NCBI GenBank assembly: GCA_902799245.1
Contig: CADBZY010000004.1
Location: 62,001 to 126,000, forward strand
Length of the DNA stretch: 64,000 bases
Direction of reading: 5' to 3'
Source: an uncultured Ruminococcus sp.
Lineage (GTDB): Bacteria; Bacillota; Clostridia; Oscillospirales; Acutalibacteraceae
Under the pieces are notes generated by a model, which saw nothing but the letters and a program-made list of their open reading frames with translations, was not told the DNA's origin and did no database searches. A program made the translations under genes and the position numbers. This document shows, in pieces, positions 8,701 through 17,266 of this stretch. The first letter of the stretch is position 1. Each line of letters opens with the position of its first letter.

Positions 8701-8729
8701 AGTATAACATTTCCCAGGCTCTTTGTCAA
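8701..8729 (-). promoter_or_regulatory. Near-consensus SigA promoter of the Xer-type recombinase
   Basis: TTGACA (8724-8729), 17-base spacer, TATACT (8701-8706) on the minus strand, 53 bases upstream of the recombinase ATG. Confidence 0.85.
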
Positions 8730-8760
8730 GCTCTTTCCTATGGATTGATGAAGTAAAAAA

Positions 8761-8799
8761 GCGAGCGGATTTCTTTACATTCATCAGAAATCCGCTCGC
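8761..8799 (-). terminator. Rho-independent terminator of the sigma/anti-sigma operon
   Basis: A perfect 14-bp stem (8761-8774 with 8786-8799) followed on the minus strand by TTTTTT. It lies seven bases after the anti-sigma stop codon. Confidence 0.88.
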
Positions 8800-8805
8800 G
8801 GGATG

Positions 8806-9813
8806 CTATTCTTTTTTCTTTTCCGCTATCTGGATATTAATTGGCGTAACGTTGCCTAAACCGGTATCGGCATTAATCATTATATAGCCTGCTTTGTGTC
8901 CGGTAATAGCGCCGTTATTATCCACCGATGCAATTGAATCATCAGTGGAAGACCATTTAATACGGTTGCTTCCTTTCAGATAGTTGACTGTTTTAACCAC
9001 TTCTTTTTGATCCCCATTTTCATCCGTTTTCATATCAAGAACTACCACATAATATTTCGGTATGAAGCTTTGCCCGACATAGCCTTTTTCATATGAGACG
9101 CCAGATGAAGTATGTGATGAAAAGCGCACATAAGGTAAACTGGTGATCAGATCCCATTCGTTAAAATACTCACTGCCGTCTTCGTAACTGATTGTCACCT
9201 CAACATGCGCGTGTTTCTGAACACGTTTGTCGACAGAAATCCAGATTCTGTTGGAATCCGTTATCCAGACTTTAAAATAGTCTCTTCCCGGCTCTCCCCA
9301 GGTGTTTGTAATCAGTCTGTGCTTGTTTACAATGGGAACAGAGTCCTTCTCTCCCCCGTTCGGAATAATACACAGAGTATCTCCGTGAGCGATGCCGCCT
9401 TTAAAATCCTTGTCATTGATAATGTAATAATTCTCAAATGAGTTGTCGTTGTTTTTTACAGATTGCGAATCATGAATTTTATTGTTGCTTTCAGAGGAAA
9501 TATCTTTGATCCAGCTTTTCACGTCGTCCGAAGCGCTTACGGCATAATTGCGCAAAGGCGTTATGAAAACAATTGTCGCAAGCACGGCGGCGGTTGCGGC
9601 CACTCTTATCAAAAAACGTTTAACGTGAGCCTTGCGTTCCTCGCGCTGCCTGTTCTTTTCGTCAAGCTCCCTGCTGAGCTGCGCCATTTCACGAATGATC
9701 CGTTCGTCAAGATCACGAGGAGTATCAAAGTCATCCGGCAACATAAGCGGAACTATCCTGCGTTCCTCTAATTCAGCGTTAAGGTCAAGAGTGTTTTTAT
9801 CTTTGTTACTCAT
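8806..9813 (-). CDS. Membrane-anchored anti-sigma-like protein with C-terminal Big_2 Ig-like domain
   Basis: About 335 residues from ATG 9813, which has GGGGGTGAT upstream and overlaps the sigma gene stop by eight bases (ATGAGTAA), the usual coupling of an ECF sigma factor to its anti-sigma factor. Residues about 1-60 are a charged cytoplasmic segment with a coiled-coil-like run, a single membrane helix follows (about 65-88), and about 245 residues lie outside the cell. The last 55 residues match the bacterial Ig-like Big_2 pattern (IKWSSTDDSIASVDNNGAI, GHKAGYIMINAD), common in cell-wall or adhesion proteins. The role as anti-sigma factor is inferred from position and topology; no zinc-binding HxxxCxxC motif is present. 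Confidence 0.75.
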   Translation of the reverse strand: MSNKDKNTLDLNAELEERRIVPLMLPDDFDTPRDLDERIIREMAQLSRELDEKNRQREERKAHVKRFLIRVAATAAVLATIVFITPLRNYAVSASDDVKSWIKDISSESNNKIHDSQSVKNNDNSFENYYIINDKDFKGGIAHGDTLCIIPNGGEKDSVPIVNKHRLITNTWGEPGRDYFKVWITDSNRIWISVDKRVQKHAHVEVTISYEDGSEYFNEWDLITSLPYVRFSSHTSSGVSYEKGYVGQSFIPKYYVVVLDMKTDENGDQKEVVKTVNYLKGSNRIKWSSTDDSIASVDNNGAITGHKAGYIMINADTGLGNVTPINIQIAEKKKE

Positions 9814-10329
9814 TATAATCACCCCCACTTTCAACAATTTCTTTGTATTTCTTTTTTGCTCTGAATAATAGGGTTTTAATATTTCCTTCACTCTCATTCA
9901 ATTGAAATGAAATCTCTTTGATAGAATATCCGAAGTCAAAAAACAAAAGTAAAACTTCTTTGTATCTTGGATTCAGCTTTTTCATTACTTCCTCATGATC
10001 GAGTTTTCGATCAAGGCTTTGAACAAAATCTGTTTTATTGCTATTATCCGCAGGAATTACATCAACGTCGTTAATATCATCTTCCATCTCATTTTCGTAC
10101 TTTTTTTCTTAGCACGGAAATAATCCATGACCGTATTCTTTGTAACGGTGACAAACCATCGCTCCATGTGCTTTTCGTTTTTGAATGAATTATCTGATTT
10201 GATGTACCGTATGTATTTTTCAAAGACGTCAGAAGTAATATCTTTTGCGTCAAATTCATTTGTTACCATCGTCAACGCAAGACCGTAGACTTTCTTTTTA
10301 TACTTATAATAAACCTCTGCTTCTGTCAC
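9806..10329 (-). pseudogene. ECF RNA polymerase sigma factor, interrupted by a frameshift at an A7 run
   Basis: Two overlapping frames together give a complete ECF sigma factor of about 174 residues. The first (from 10329) carries region 2: VYYKYKKKVYGLAL, FDAKDITSDVFEKYIRY, WFVTVTKNTVMDYFRAKKK. The second (to 9806) carries region 4: LNPRYKEVLLLFFDFGYSIKEISF and SEGNIKTLLFRAKKK. The switch falls at seven A's (complement of 10101-10107); one extra A would join the frames as ...RAKKKKYENEMEDD. Either the gene is inactivated, the run is a sequencing error, or slippage on the A-run yields the full protein. Its conserved promoter and intact partner gene argue against long-standing decay. Confidence 0.8.
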
Positions 10330-10350
10330 TTTCCAAACCTCCCTGTATAT

Positions 10351-10379
10351 ATAACGTTTCAGTTATCGCAAAGGTTACA
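10351..10379 (-). promoter_or_regulatory. ECF-type (probably autoregulated) promoter
   Basis: On the minus strand TGTAACC (10373-10379) is followed after 16 bases by CGTTAT (10351-10356), the AAC / CGT arrangement of ECF-sigma promoters. It lies just upstream of the sigma gene (SD GGGAGG). Confidence 0.6.
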
Positions 10380-10398
10380 CTATATTTTTAAAAAAAAT

Positions 10399-11325
10399 TT
10401 ATTTTTTTATTAGTACATTAATATACAGTTCGTATAGTTGTCGATGTTTCTTGATAACAACATCCAGAATAACCCCGCAAATCCAGAGCAGAGTGGCAAA
10501 CATCGCAATAACGCCTGAAACAATTAGGGTCGGAAAACGAGGAACCAATCCTGTTTTGAAATACTCGGCAAGAACAGGTAAAAACATGATCAAGGATACC
10601 ATCCAGAGCAGAGCAGAAATGAGGCTGAAAAAAACAAAAGGCTTGTATTCTTTAAATAGAGTGAAAATAGTCCGCAACACCTTTATTCCGTCAGGGATAG
10701 TATTGAGCTTTGAATGGCTTCCTTCCGGGCGGTCACGATAACCTACTGGTATTTCTCTGATCAGGAAGTTTTTATCAAGTGCGTGAATTGTCATTTCCGT
10801 TTCTATTTCAAAACCATGAGAAAGAATCGGAAATGATTTGACAAAAACCTGACTGAACGCACGGTATCCGGTCATAATATCATTGACTTTGCTGTGGAAA
10901 AGATGATTAATCAGAAACCGCACCAATCTGTTTCCGGTGTTATGAAAAGGACGTTTGTTTTCCATAAAGTAGGTGGAGGAGAGCCTGTCCCCTATCACCA
11001 TATCCGCTTTGCCGCTTAGGACAAGTTCAACCATATCCCGTGCGTTTTCTGCGGGATATGTGTCATCACCGTCGATCATCAGATAGCAGTCGGCCTCTAT
11101 GTCACGAAACATGCTACGGATCACGTTTCCTTTCCCCTGCCGGTACTCATTCCGCAAAATTGCCCCTGCCTTGACAGCAATGTCAGCGGTACCGTCAGTT
11201 GAATTATTGTCGTATACATAAATATCTGCTTCCGGAAGCTCTTTTTTAAAGTCACTGACGACTTTATATATGGTTTTGCTTTCATTGTAGCAAGGAATCA
11301 GAACAGCGATTTTATGATGATTCAT
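10399..11325 (-). CDS. Family 2 glycosyltransferase, polyprenyl-phosphate type with two C-terminal membrane helices
   Basis: A 308-residue enzyme of the dolichol-phosphate-mannose synthase/GtrB type, which moves a sugar from a nucleotide donor to a polyprenyl phosphate on the cytoplasmic face. Motifs: VLIPCYNESKTI at the nucleotide site, YDNNSTDGT, the metal-binding MIDGDDTYP (DxD), and a catalytic-loop region with TGYRAFS and HGFEIETEM. Two hydrophobic segments near 230-255 and 265-292 anchor it. It starts three bases after the stop of the upstream membrane protein gene, forming an operon. The two GT-C-like neighbours are candidates to use the lipid-linked sugar. Confidence 0.92.
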   Translation of the reverse strand: MNHHKIAVLIPCYNESKTIYKVVSDFKKELPEADIYVYDNNSTDGTADIAVKAGAILRNEYRQGKGNVIRSMFRDIEADCYLMIDGDDTYPAENARDMVELVLSGKADMVIGDRLSSTYFMENKRPFHNTGNRLVRFLINHLFHSKVNDIMTGYRAFSQVFVKSFPILSHGFEIETEMTIHALDKNFLIREIPVGYRDRPEGSHSKLNTIPDGIKVLRTIFTLFKEYKPFVFFSLISALLWMVSLIMFLPVLAEYFKTGLVPRFPTLIVSGVIAMFATLLWICGVILDVVIKKHRQLYELYINVLIKK

Positions 11326-11328
11326 TGA

Positions 11329-13221
11329 TTAATTAACCTCCAAATCAGACATGTCATTGTCATTCACAAGTGCAATGGCTCCCAAAAAAGGAAGACAACA
11401 AAAAAGTGAATAGGCATAACGGAATTCAGCGAAAACAGGAGTTGCAATGAGTAGGGTCATTATAATAGCCATGCAAGGTACTGTTAAGAACAATGTCAGT
11501 TTATCCTTCTTTTTGAATCCTAAATATGAAACCAGCAAAGTAAGCCATGTAAACAAACCGATACTTTGAAAAGGTTTTAAAATGTCGAAATAGTTAAAGA
11601 GTGAAAAATATGATAAAACCACTCTCTGAAGTTTTTCATTGACAACAACTCTTTCGATGCCCAGATCCTCACCGTCGCAAACGGTTGAAAAGCGAGGATA
11701 ATCGTAACCTGCATTCCAATACCCTTTTGTCTGGTCTATCCAAGCGGTCATATATGATCCGGGATGTGACAGTCCGAGTTGAAAATACAGTAAAACATAT
11801 TTCATTTTGTGCTCTTTGAAGTATTTCTGATTTCCATAATCCCGGATATAAAATTTTACCGGGTCAGAAATGTAAGGAGAATATAGCTCACGTATTTTCT
11901 CCATATCGATCAGCTCAGATATGAGTTTCTCTTGATTTTCACTCAGATCATTGTTGTCGACAACAGTTCTTGAGATCTGTTGGATTGGAATGGAAAGTGA
12001 TTCCACGGTCTCTGTTTTATCAATTTCCAACGCATCCAAAACCGGGTTAATTATAATTAAGCAGACGGCAACAACAGAAGCCATACTAATCAGCAATTTT
12101 TTTAGTTTATGTTGCTTTACGTATTTTTTATAAATGATGGCAAAAGCAACAGTGACAAATACAAATGCAATCAAGCCGTTGTTTCTTAAAAGACAAAATC
12201 CAAACATACTCAGGAAAAACAATATCAGATCACCAATGCGGTGTTTGCCTATATTTTTCATCACTCTGAAAAACGACACCGTAAAAAGCAATACAACCGC
12301 TGAAAAAGGTATATCCTTCCACATAGTAAAGCTGTTCATAATATGCGACGGAAGTAAAACATAAAACAATAAAGCTGTAATAAGTATTCCCTTATGAAGT
12401 TTCAGCTGATAGAGTGTAGTAATCATATAAGAAAATACCGCTGACAGAAACAGGATGGAACCGAGAGAATAAAGTAATACCCCGATATTTATATTATCCG
12501 AAAAGACATTTCCGAGGGCTATGAACAGGCGAATAATCAGTGTGTGAAAGAAGGGATGATGGTTTGTGTAGTTACCGGTCAGTATTTCGCTTATTTGTTG
12601 GCAGCTGTCAGTGGTAGTAACCCCGGGATAAAAACACAAAAGCATGATGGATGAATAAAACGCACACAATCCCGCGAAAACACTCGTAAAGAACCATTGC
12701 GGCTTTAATCTGAAATCATCATGACAAAGGGCTAAAGAGATGAGCTTTTGGGAAAGATAACGCAGAAGAAAATAGAATGTACAGGTGCCGCCAATGATAA
12801 GTAAAGGATAAACGATAAGAGAAAGCAATAATGAACACCAGTCAATATTTTTTTCGATAAAGGAAGCACCATTATAAGTCGAAATGACGTATTGCAGCAT
12901 TCTATAGGGAATATGATAGTTGGCCAGCATGATCATCAGCGAGAAACCTGCTGCAACTAAGAGATCCGCATCGATTACTTTTGAAAAAGATTCTGTATCA
13001 CTGCTTTTTAGCATACATCTGCAAGAAAATCCCAACAGCGCGATCGCAAGATAAATAATATAGTATGAATCTGTATAATACAAAAGAGCAATCCAGCAAA
13101 ACATAGAAAAAAGCTGCAAGAAGTTGTGAGGTATAGACTCTTTCATTTGAAGGCTCATTTCATTTATTCTTGTTTGGATTGTACGGCTGTGCTGAACCAA
13201 GGCGGCGGCTGTTTTATTCAT
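11329..13221 (-). CDS. Large multi-pass membrane protein (DUF6020-like), paralogue 1
   Basis: A 630-residue protein with about a dozen hydrophobic segments. The hallmark segment around residues 203-235 contains YPGVTTTDSC, then an HHPFFHT motif, followed by a second conserved loop near SFTMWKDIPFSAVV. This arrangement (acidic/aromatic first loop, later extracytoplasmic region around TETVESLSIPIQQISRT) resembles GT-C fold, polyprenyl-sugar-using glycosyltransferases and what I recall as the DUF6020 family. The SD is GAGGTGAG. It lies between its paralogue and the polyprenyl glycosyltransferase, so a shared role in glycosylating a wall or surface polymer is likely but unproven. Confidence 0.75.
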   Translation of the reverse strand: MNKTAAALVQHSRTIQTRINEMSLQMKESIPHNFLQLFSMFCWIALLYYTDSYYIIYLAIALLGFSCRCMLKSSDTESFSKVIDADLLVAAGFSLMIMLANYHIPYRMLQYVISTYNGASFIEKNIDWCSLLLSLIVYPLLIIGGTCTFYFLLRYLSQKLISLALCHDDFRLKPQWFFTSVFAGLCAFYSSIMLLCFYPGVTTTDSCQQISEILTGNYTNHHPFFHTLIIRLFIALGNVFSDNINIGVLLYSLGSILFLSAVFSYMITTLYQLKLHKGILITALLFYVLLPSHIMNSFTMWKDIPFSAVVLLFTVSFFRVMKNIGKHRIGDLILFFLSMFGFCLLRNNGLIAFVFVTVAFAIIYKKYVKQHKLKKLLISMASVVAVCLIIINPVLDALEIDKTETVESLSIPIQQISRTVVDNNDLSENQEKLISELIDMEKIRELYSPYISDPVKFYIRDYGNQKYFKEHKMKYVLLYFQLGLSHPGSYMTAWIDQTKGYWNAGYDYPRFSTVCDGEDLGIERVVVNEKLQRVVLSYFSLFNYFDILKPFQSIGLFTWLTLLVSYLGFKKKDKLTLFLTVPCMAIIMTLLIATPVFAEFRYAYSLFCCLPFLGAIALVNDNDMSDLEVN

Positions 13222-13250
13222 TGATTATGACTCACCTCTTTTAGATAGTT

Positions 13251-15074
13251 TTACTCCTCCATGCGTTTGGATGTTTTCCTGAATACAATGACGGCAAGAA
13301 ACGGCAAGCAGCAAAACAGTGAATACACATAACGGAATTCCGAAAACACAGGAGACGCAATCATCAGTGAAAGTACAATTGCGAAGCATGGAACAGTCAG
13401 AAATACTGTCAGCTTGTCTTTTCGCTTATGTGCAATAAAGGCTATGAATGCGATCAGCCATGTTTGCAGACCGATGCTGAGAAATAATCGTGCCATTTTT
13501 GTATTTGCAAATGTTTCGGCATAATACTTGACAGAGAGATTCAGCGTCCGTGAATACGCTTTACGCCTGATACCGTATTGATTTGAGTATACGCCGGTTT
13601 TCCACCTAATGTAATTGTATCCTGCATTCCAGTATCCGACTGTCTGATCCACCCAAGCCATAAAATAGGAATCGGGATGAGAAAGCCCGAGCCTGATATA
13701 TAACATGGCATATTCCCACTTGTGATCTTTCAGATATTGCTGGTTTCCGGAGCGTCTAACCACTTCTTTTACCGGATCGGAAAGGTAAGGCAGATATTGC
13801 TCCTTGAGCTCATCAATGTTAGCGATTCTCCCGATCAGTTCTTTGTCTTCTGGCTTTATGTCATTATTTCTCTTGACAGTTCGTGCAATTTGCTGCGCGG
13901 GAATCGAGAGCGATTCAATGGTATCAGGCTGCGGAATTCCGAGCGAATTCACAACAGGGCGCATCAGAATAAAGGACAGAACAGTAACACACGCTAATGC
14001 AACCGTCATTTTGCGTCGTTTTTTGCCAAAATACACTGCAAAAACAACGGTCAGGATTATCAGAATCAATAAACCGTTCGTTCTGAGAATTCCCATACCG
14101 AGAGCACTGCACAGAATGATAGAGATACACAAATAGCGGTTGCTCCACAGTTGATTGAAATAGCGGAACATGGAAACAGTAAAAATGGTAACACAGGCGC
14201 TGAAGGGAATGTCCTTCCACATTGTGAAACTGAAAAAAATATGATATGGAAGTATCAGGTAAGAAACCAATATCGCAATCACAATTTTCCCGTTAATGTG
14301 AAGTTTATAAAGAGTGACAAGACTGTAGGCAAAGCAGAATGACATTAAGGCGACAGAAAAGAGACTGTAAAAAAACACACCGATATTCATATCGTTAAAT
14401 AGGCTGTATCCCAATTTAAAAAACAGCTTGATAAGGTACGTGTGATAAATCGGATGATGATTGCTGTACACACCGGAAATGATCTGCTCCAACTGTTCGA
14501 TGCTGTCATAAGATAACGCGCCGGGATAATACCCAACAATAAGAATCGTTGCGTATAAAACAAAAAGCACAGAAAATGCTCCCCAAAAAACCGCCTTATT
14601 ACTCAGATGATAACGGTATCTTTGCCAATAAAACGGCACAAGCAACTGCTCGGCAGATAAAATAATATAAAAAACAGCAAAAAAGCCTCCGAAAAAAACA
14701 GAAGGTAAATAAATAAAATAATGGAGAATACTGTATATGCTACCCAATACCATGTTTTGGGAATAAGGATTTGAGATAAACAAAAACAAATCATAATTTG
14801 CTGCAAGAACAATTACAGAGAAAACACATGCAATAATGATTTCTGTGCGCCGCGACCTATTAAAGACAGCAGAAAGACCTTCTTCCCTCCTGAACCAGCC
14901 AATAATTCCCAATAATCCAATCAGAACGTATATTTCATAAAATGCTCTTGTGCGAGATAATGATATGATCCAAAACAGGATAGGTAAAAGCTGAGCAATG
15001 CTTTCTACGGAAGAAAAATGCTCCATTAGTGAACGCTTTATTTCTTGACAGTCTACATTAATCTTATTTTTCAT
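13251..15074 (-). CDS. Large multi-pass membrane protein (DUF6020-like), paralogue 2
   Basis: About 607 residues from ATG 15074 (GAGGGA upstream); the open frame extends to 15119 without support. Same topology and motifs as the next gene: YYPGALSYDSIEQLEQII then SNHHPIYHTYL, SFTMWKDIPFSACV, and DTIESLSIPAQQIARTVKR; both end with an FRYVYSLFCC-type helix. Thus a tandem duplication that has diverged substantially. It is first in a three-gene operon with paralogue 1 and the family 2 glycosyltransferase. The conserved Asp and paired His loops are candidate catalytic residues of a GT-C-like enzyme. Confidence 0.75.
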   Translation of the reverse strand: MKNKINVDCQEIKRSLMEHFSSVESIAQLLPILFWIISLSRTRAFYEIYVLIGLLGIIGWFRREEGLSAVFNRSRRTEIIIACVFSVIVLAANYDLFLFISNPYSQNMVLGSIYSILHYFIYLPSVFFGGFFAVFYIILSAEQLLVPFYWQRYRYHLSNKAVFWGAFSVLFVLYATILIVGYYPGALSYDSIEQLEQIISGVYSNHHPIYHTYLIKLFFKLGYSLFNDMNIGVFFYSLFSVALMSFCFAYSLVTLYKLHINGKIVIAILVSYLILPYHIFFSFTMWKDIPFSACVTIFTVSMFRYFNQLWSNRYLCISIILCSALGMGILRTNGLLILIILTVVFAVYFGKKRRKMTVALACVTVLSFILMRPVVNSLGIPQPDTIESLSIPAQQIARTVKRNNDIKPEDKELIGRIANIDELKEQYLPYLSDPVKEVVRRSGNQQYLKDHKWEYAMLYIRLGLSHPDSYFMAWVDQTVGYWNAGYNYIRWKTGVYSNQYGIRRKAYSRTLNLSVKYYAETFANTKMARLFLSIGLQTWLIAFIAFIAHKRKDKLTVFLTVPCFAIVLSLMIASPVFSEFRYVYSLFCCLPFLAVIVFRKTSKRMEE

Positions 15075-15117
15075 TATTCCCTCAACTTCTTTATAGTGAA
15101 TACTATTGAAATTACAC

Positions 15118-15159
15118 AAAAATCCGCAGCTTACTGAATCAATGTAATCTGCGGATTTT
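15118..15159 (-). terminator. Rho-independent terminator between ispH-rpsA and the membrane-protein operon
   Basis: Stem AAAATCCGCAG (15119-15129) with CTGCGGATTTT (15149-15159), T-run on the minus strand (TTTTTG). It is placed just after the ispH-rpsA stop codon. Confidence 0.7.
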
Positions 15160-15199
15160 GCATTTATTAATCAGAATAATTCGGTCTCAGCCTGCACAA

Positions 15200-17257
15200 T
15201 TACTCAGCGTCTGCTGTCTCTTCCTCAGCAGTCTCTTCAACAGTCTGATCAACAGCTGCGGCAGCTTCCGCCTGAGCCTTGAGCACTTCCTTAATGGAAA
15301 GGCTTACGTGCTTGTTCTCAAAGTCAATATTGGTGATAGCTGCTGTGACAACATCGCCGACCTTGACAACATCGGTGGGCTTCTCCACTCTGTCAAGGCT
15401 GAGCTGGCTGATGTGAATCAGACCGTCCAGACCGGGCAGAATGTTGACAAATGCGCCGAAGCTGGGTGTACCGACAACCTTAGCCTCGATGACAGAGCCG
15501 ATCGGGTAATTGTTCTTGAGGATCTCCCAGGGATTGTCTTCTGCCTTCTTGTAGGCGAGAGAAATGTTCTTCTTGTCCTTCTTGACGTCCTTGACTCTGA
15601 CCTCGACAACATCGCCGATGGAAAGAACGTCCTTGGGATCCTTGATTTTATCCCATGAAAGCTCGGACTTGTGGATCATACCGTCAACAGGACCGAGGTT
15701 GACAAATACGCCGTAGCTGGTCATGGACTTGACAACGCCGGTGTAGGTCTTGCCGGGCTCGATCTCGTCCCAGAATGTCTTCTCGGCGAGCTTCTTGATA
15801 GAGCCGATAACTCTGCCTCTGCCGCCCTTGATGACTTCGATAATGACAAACTTTACCTTCTGTCTGAGAAGGGTGTCAAGCTGCTGCTTGGGTTTGAGCA
15901 TACACTGTGATGCAGGGATAAAGACATTGACGCTCTCGCACGCTACGAGAACACCGCCCTTGATGACCGATGTGACGACACCTTCAAAGACCACAGGCTC
16001 CTTATCCTCGGTGGCCTGCTCTACGGTCTCGCTCTCGACTTCGGATTCGTCCTCGTCATCGCGGCGACGGCGTCTGGTTGTTACCTTCGGAGAAGCGGCG
16101 ATCATCTTGTCCATTGTCTTTCTTGATTCAAGAATCTTCTTGGAAAGATAAATGTAGCCTTCCTGGTCGTTGGTCTTGAGGATGATAAGCTCAAGCTCAT
16201 CACCGACCTTGACAAGGTCTTCGGGCTTGGCGTTGGGATCATCTGTAAGCTCTTTAAGCTCGACAATGCCGGACTGTTTTCTTCCGACGTCAACAAATAC
16301 CTCAGTCGGTGTGATGCCGACAACCGTACCCTTGACTACCTTTCCGTTAATATTTGAATTCTTGAAAGACTCCTCTAAAAGTTCTTCAAAGTTTTCGTTG
16401 TTCTGAATTTCGCTCATGGTTGATAGGACCTCCTTAATTATGTCAGCCGGCGTCGATGCGCCTGCTGTAACACCTATGTTGTGAGCCGCTTTTACTTCGT
16501 CAACTGGCAGATCGGCTGCCGTCTGGATCAGCACGCTCCGACAGTGATCGGAACAGATGTGGAACAGCTTTGCCGTATTGGAGCTGCTCAAACCTCCTAT
16601 GACGATCATTAAATCACATTTTTCAGACAGCTCAGCGGCCTCCTGCTGCCTGCTTTGTGTCGCACTACATATTGTATCAAATAAAGTTGCGTTTGTACAG
16701 TCTTTTTTGAAAATTTCCAAACATTTTTTCCAGATTTCTGTATTAAAAGTGGTCTGCGCAACAACAGATACAGAATTCTCTTTCAGCTCCGGGTGATTTT
16801 TGAGCAATTCAGACAATTCCACATCGTCGCGGAATGTGTAAGCAGCGTTGCTGCATCTGCTCTTGATTCCCAGAACTTCCGGGTGCTCGGAGTTGCCGGC
16901 AATGAGTATTATATCACCCTTTTGCGAAGCATTGGTGACAATACTATGAATTTTTGAAACAAATGGACAGGTAGCGTCCTGAATAACGAGATTTTTTTGG
17001 TTAAGCTCGTTATAAATCGGCAGCGGAACGCCATGTGAACGAATGACAAGCACATGATCTTCCGGCACCTCATCGGGCGTTTCGGCGATGACCACTCCCC
17101 TGTCGGCGAGCTTCTGTACCACCTGCTCATTGTGTATGATGGGACCGAGAGTACAGACCTTTTTGCCTTCGTCGAGCAGGGAATTCACCAGCTCGATCGC
17201 GCGGTTGACACCGAAGCAGAAGCCTGCTGTCTTGGCAAGTTTTACGCTCTTATTCAT
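15200..17257 (-). CDS. ispH: Fused IspH (HMBPP reductase) and S1-domain ribosomal protein
   Basis: A 685-residue fusion known from Clostridia. Residues 1-285 are IspH, which makes IPP and DMAPP from HMBPP at the end of the MEP pathway. Its [4Fe-4S] cysteines lie in AGFCFGV (Cys13), DATCPFV (Cys96) and ICSATQSRQ (about Cys193). Four S1 RNA-binding domains follow (about 302-375, 418-488, 498-568, 582-655), as in a short ribosomal protein S1 that helps mRNA bind the 30S subunit. Between S1 domains 1 and 2 is an unusual charged linker, a run of five Arg followed by a Glu/Asp-rich stretch. The start ATG has GAGGTGC. It follows cmk by nine bases. Confidence 0.95.
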   Translation of the reverse strand: MNKSVKLAKTAGFCFGVNRAIELVNSLLDEGKKVCTLGPIIHNEQVVQKLADRGVVIAETPDEVPEDHVLVIRSHGVPLPIYNELNQKNLVIQDATCPFVSKIHSIVTNASQKGDIILIAGNSEHPEVLGIKSRCSNAAYTFRDDVELSELLKNHPELKENSVSVVAQTTFNTEIWKKCLEIFKKDCTNATLFDTICSATQSRQQEAAELSEKCDLMIVIGGLSSSNTAKLFHICSDHCRSVLIQTAADLPVDEVKAAHNIGVTAGASTPADIIKEVLSTMSEIQNNENFEELLEESFKNSNINGKVVKGTVVGITPTEVFVDVGRKQSGIVELKELTDDPNAKPEDLVKVGDELELIILKTNDQEGYIYLSKKILESRKTMDKMIAASPKVTTRRRRRDDEDESEVESETVEQATEDKEPVVFEGVVTSVIKGGVLVACESVNVFIPASQCMLKPKQQLDTLLRQKVKFVIIEVIKGGRGRVIGSIKKLAEKTFWDEIEPGKTYTGVVKSMTSYGVFVNLGPVDGMIHKSELSWDKIKDPKDVLSIGDVVEVRVKDVKKDKKNISLAYKKAEDNPWEILKNNYPIGSVIEAKVVGTPSFGAFVNILPGLDGLIHISQLSLDRVEKPTDVVKVGDVVTAAITNIDFENKHVSLSIKEVLKAQAEAAAAVDQTVEETAEEETADAE

Positions 17258-17266
17258 AAAAGCACC

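Noticed and set aside
10101..10107. Classic dnaX-type -1 ribosomal slippery heptamer in the sigma gene
   Set aside because: In the reading frame the A-run is AAG-AAA-AAA-AGT, not A-AAA-AAG in the right phase; polymerase slippage or a true mutation is more likely, so programmed ribosomal shifting is not claimed.
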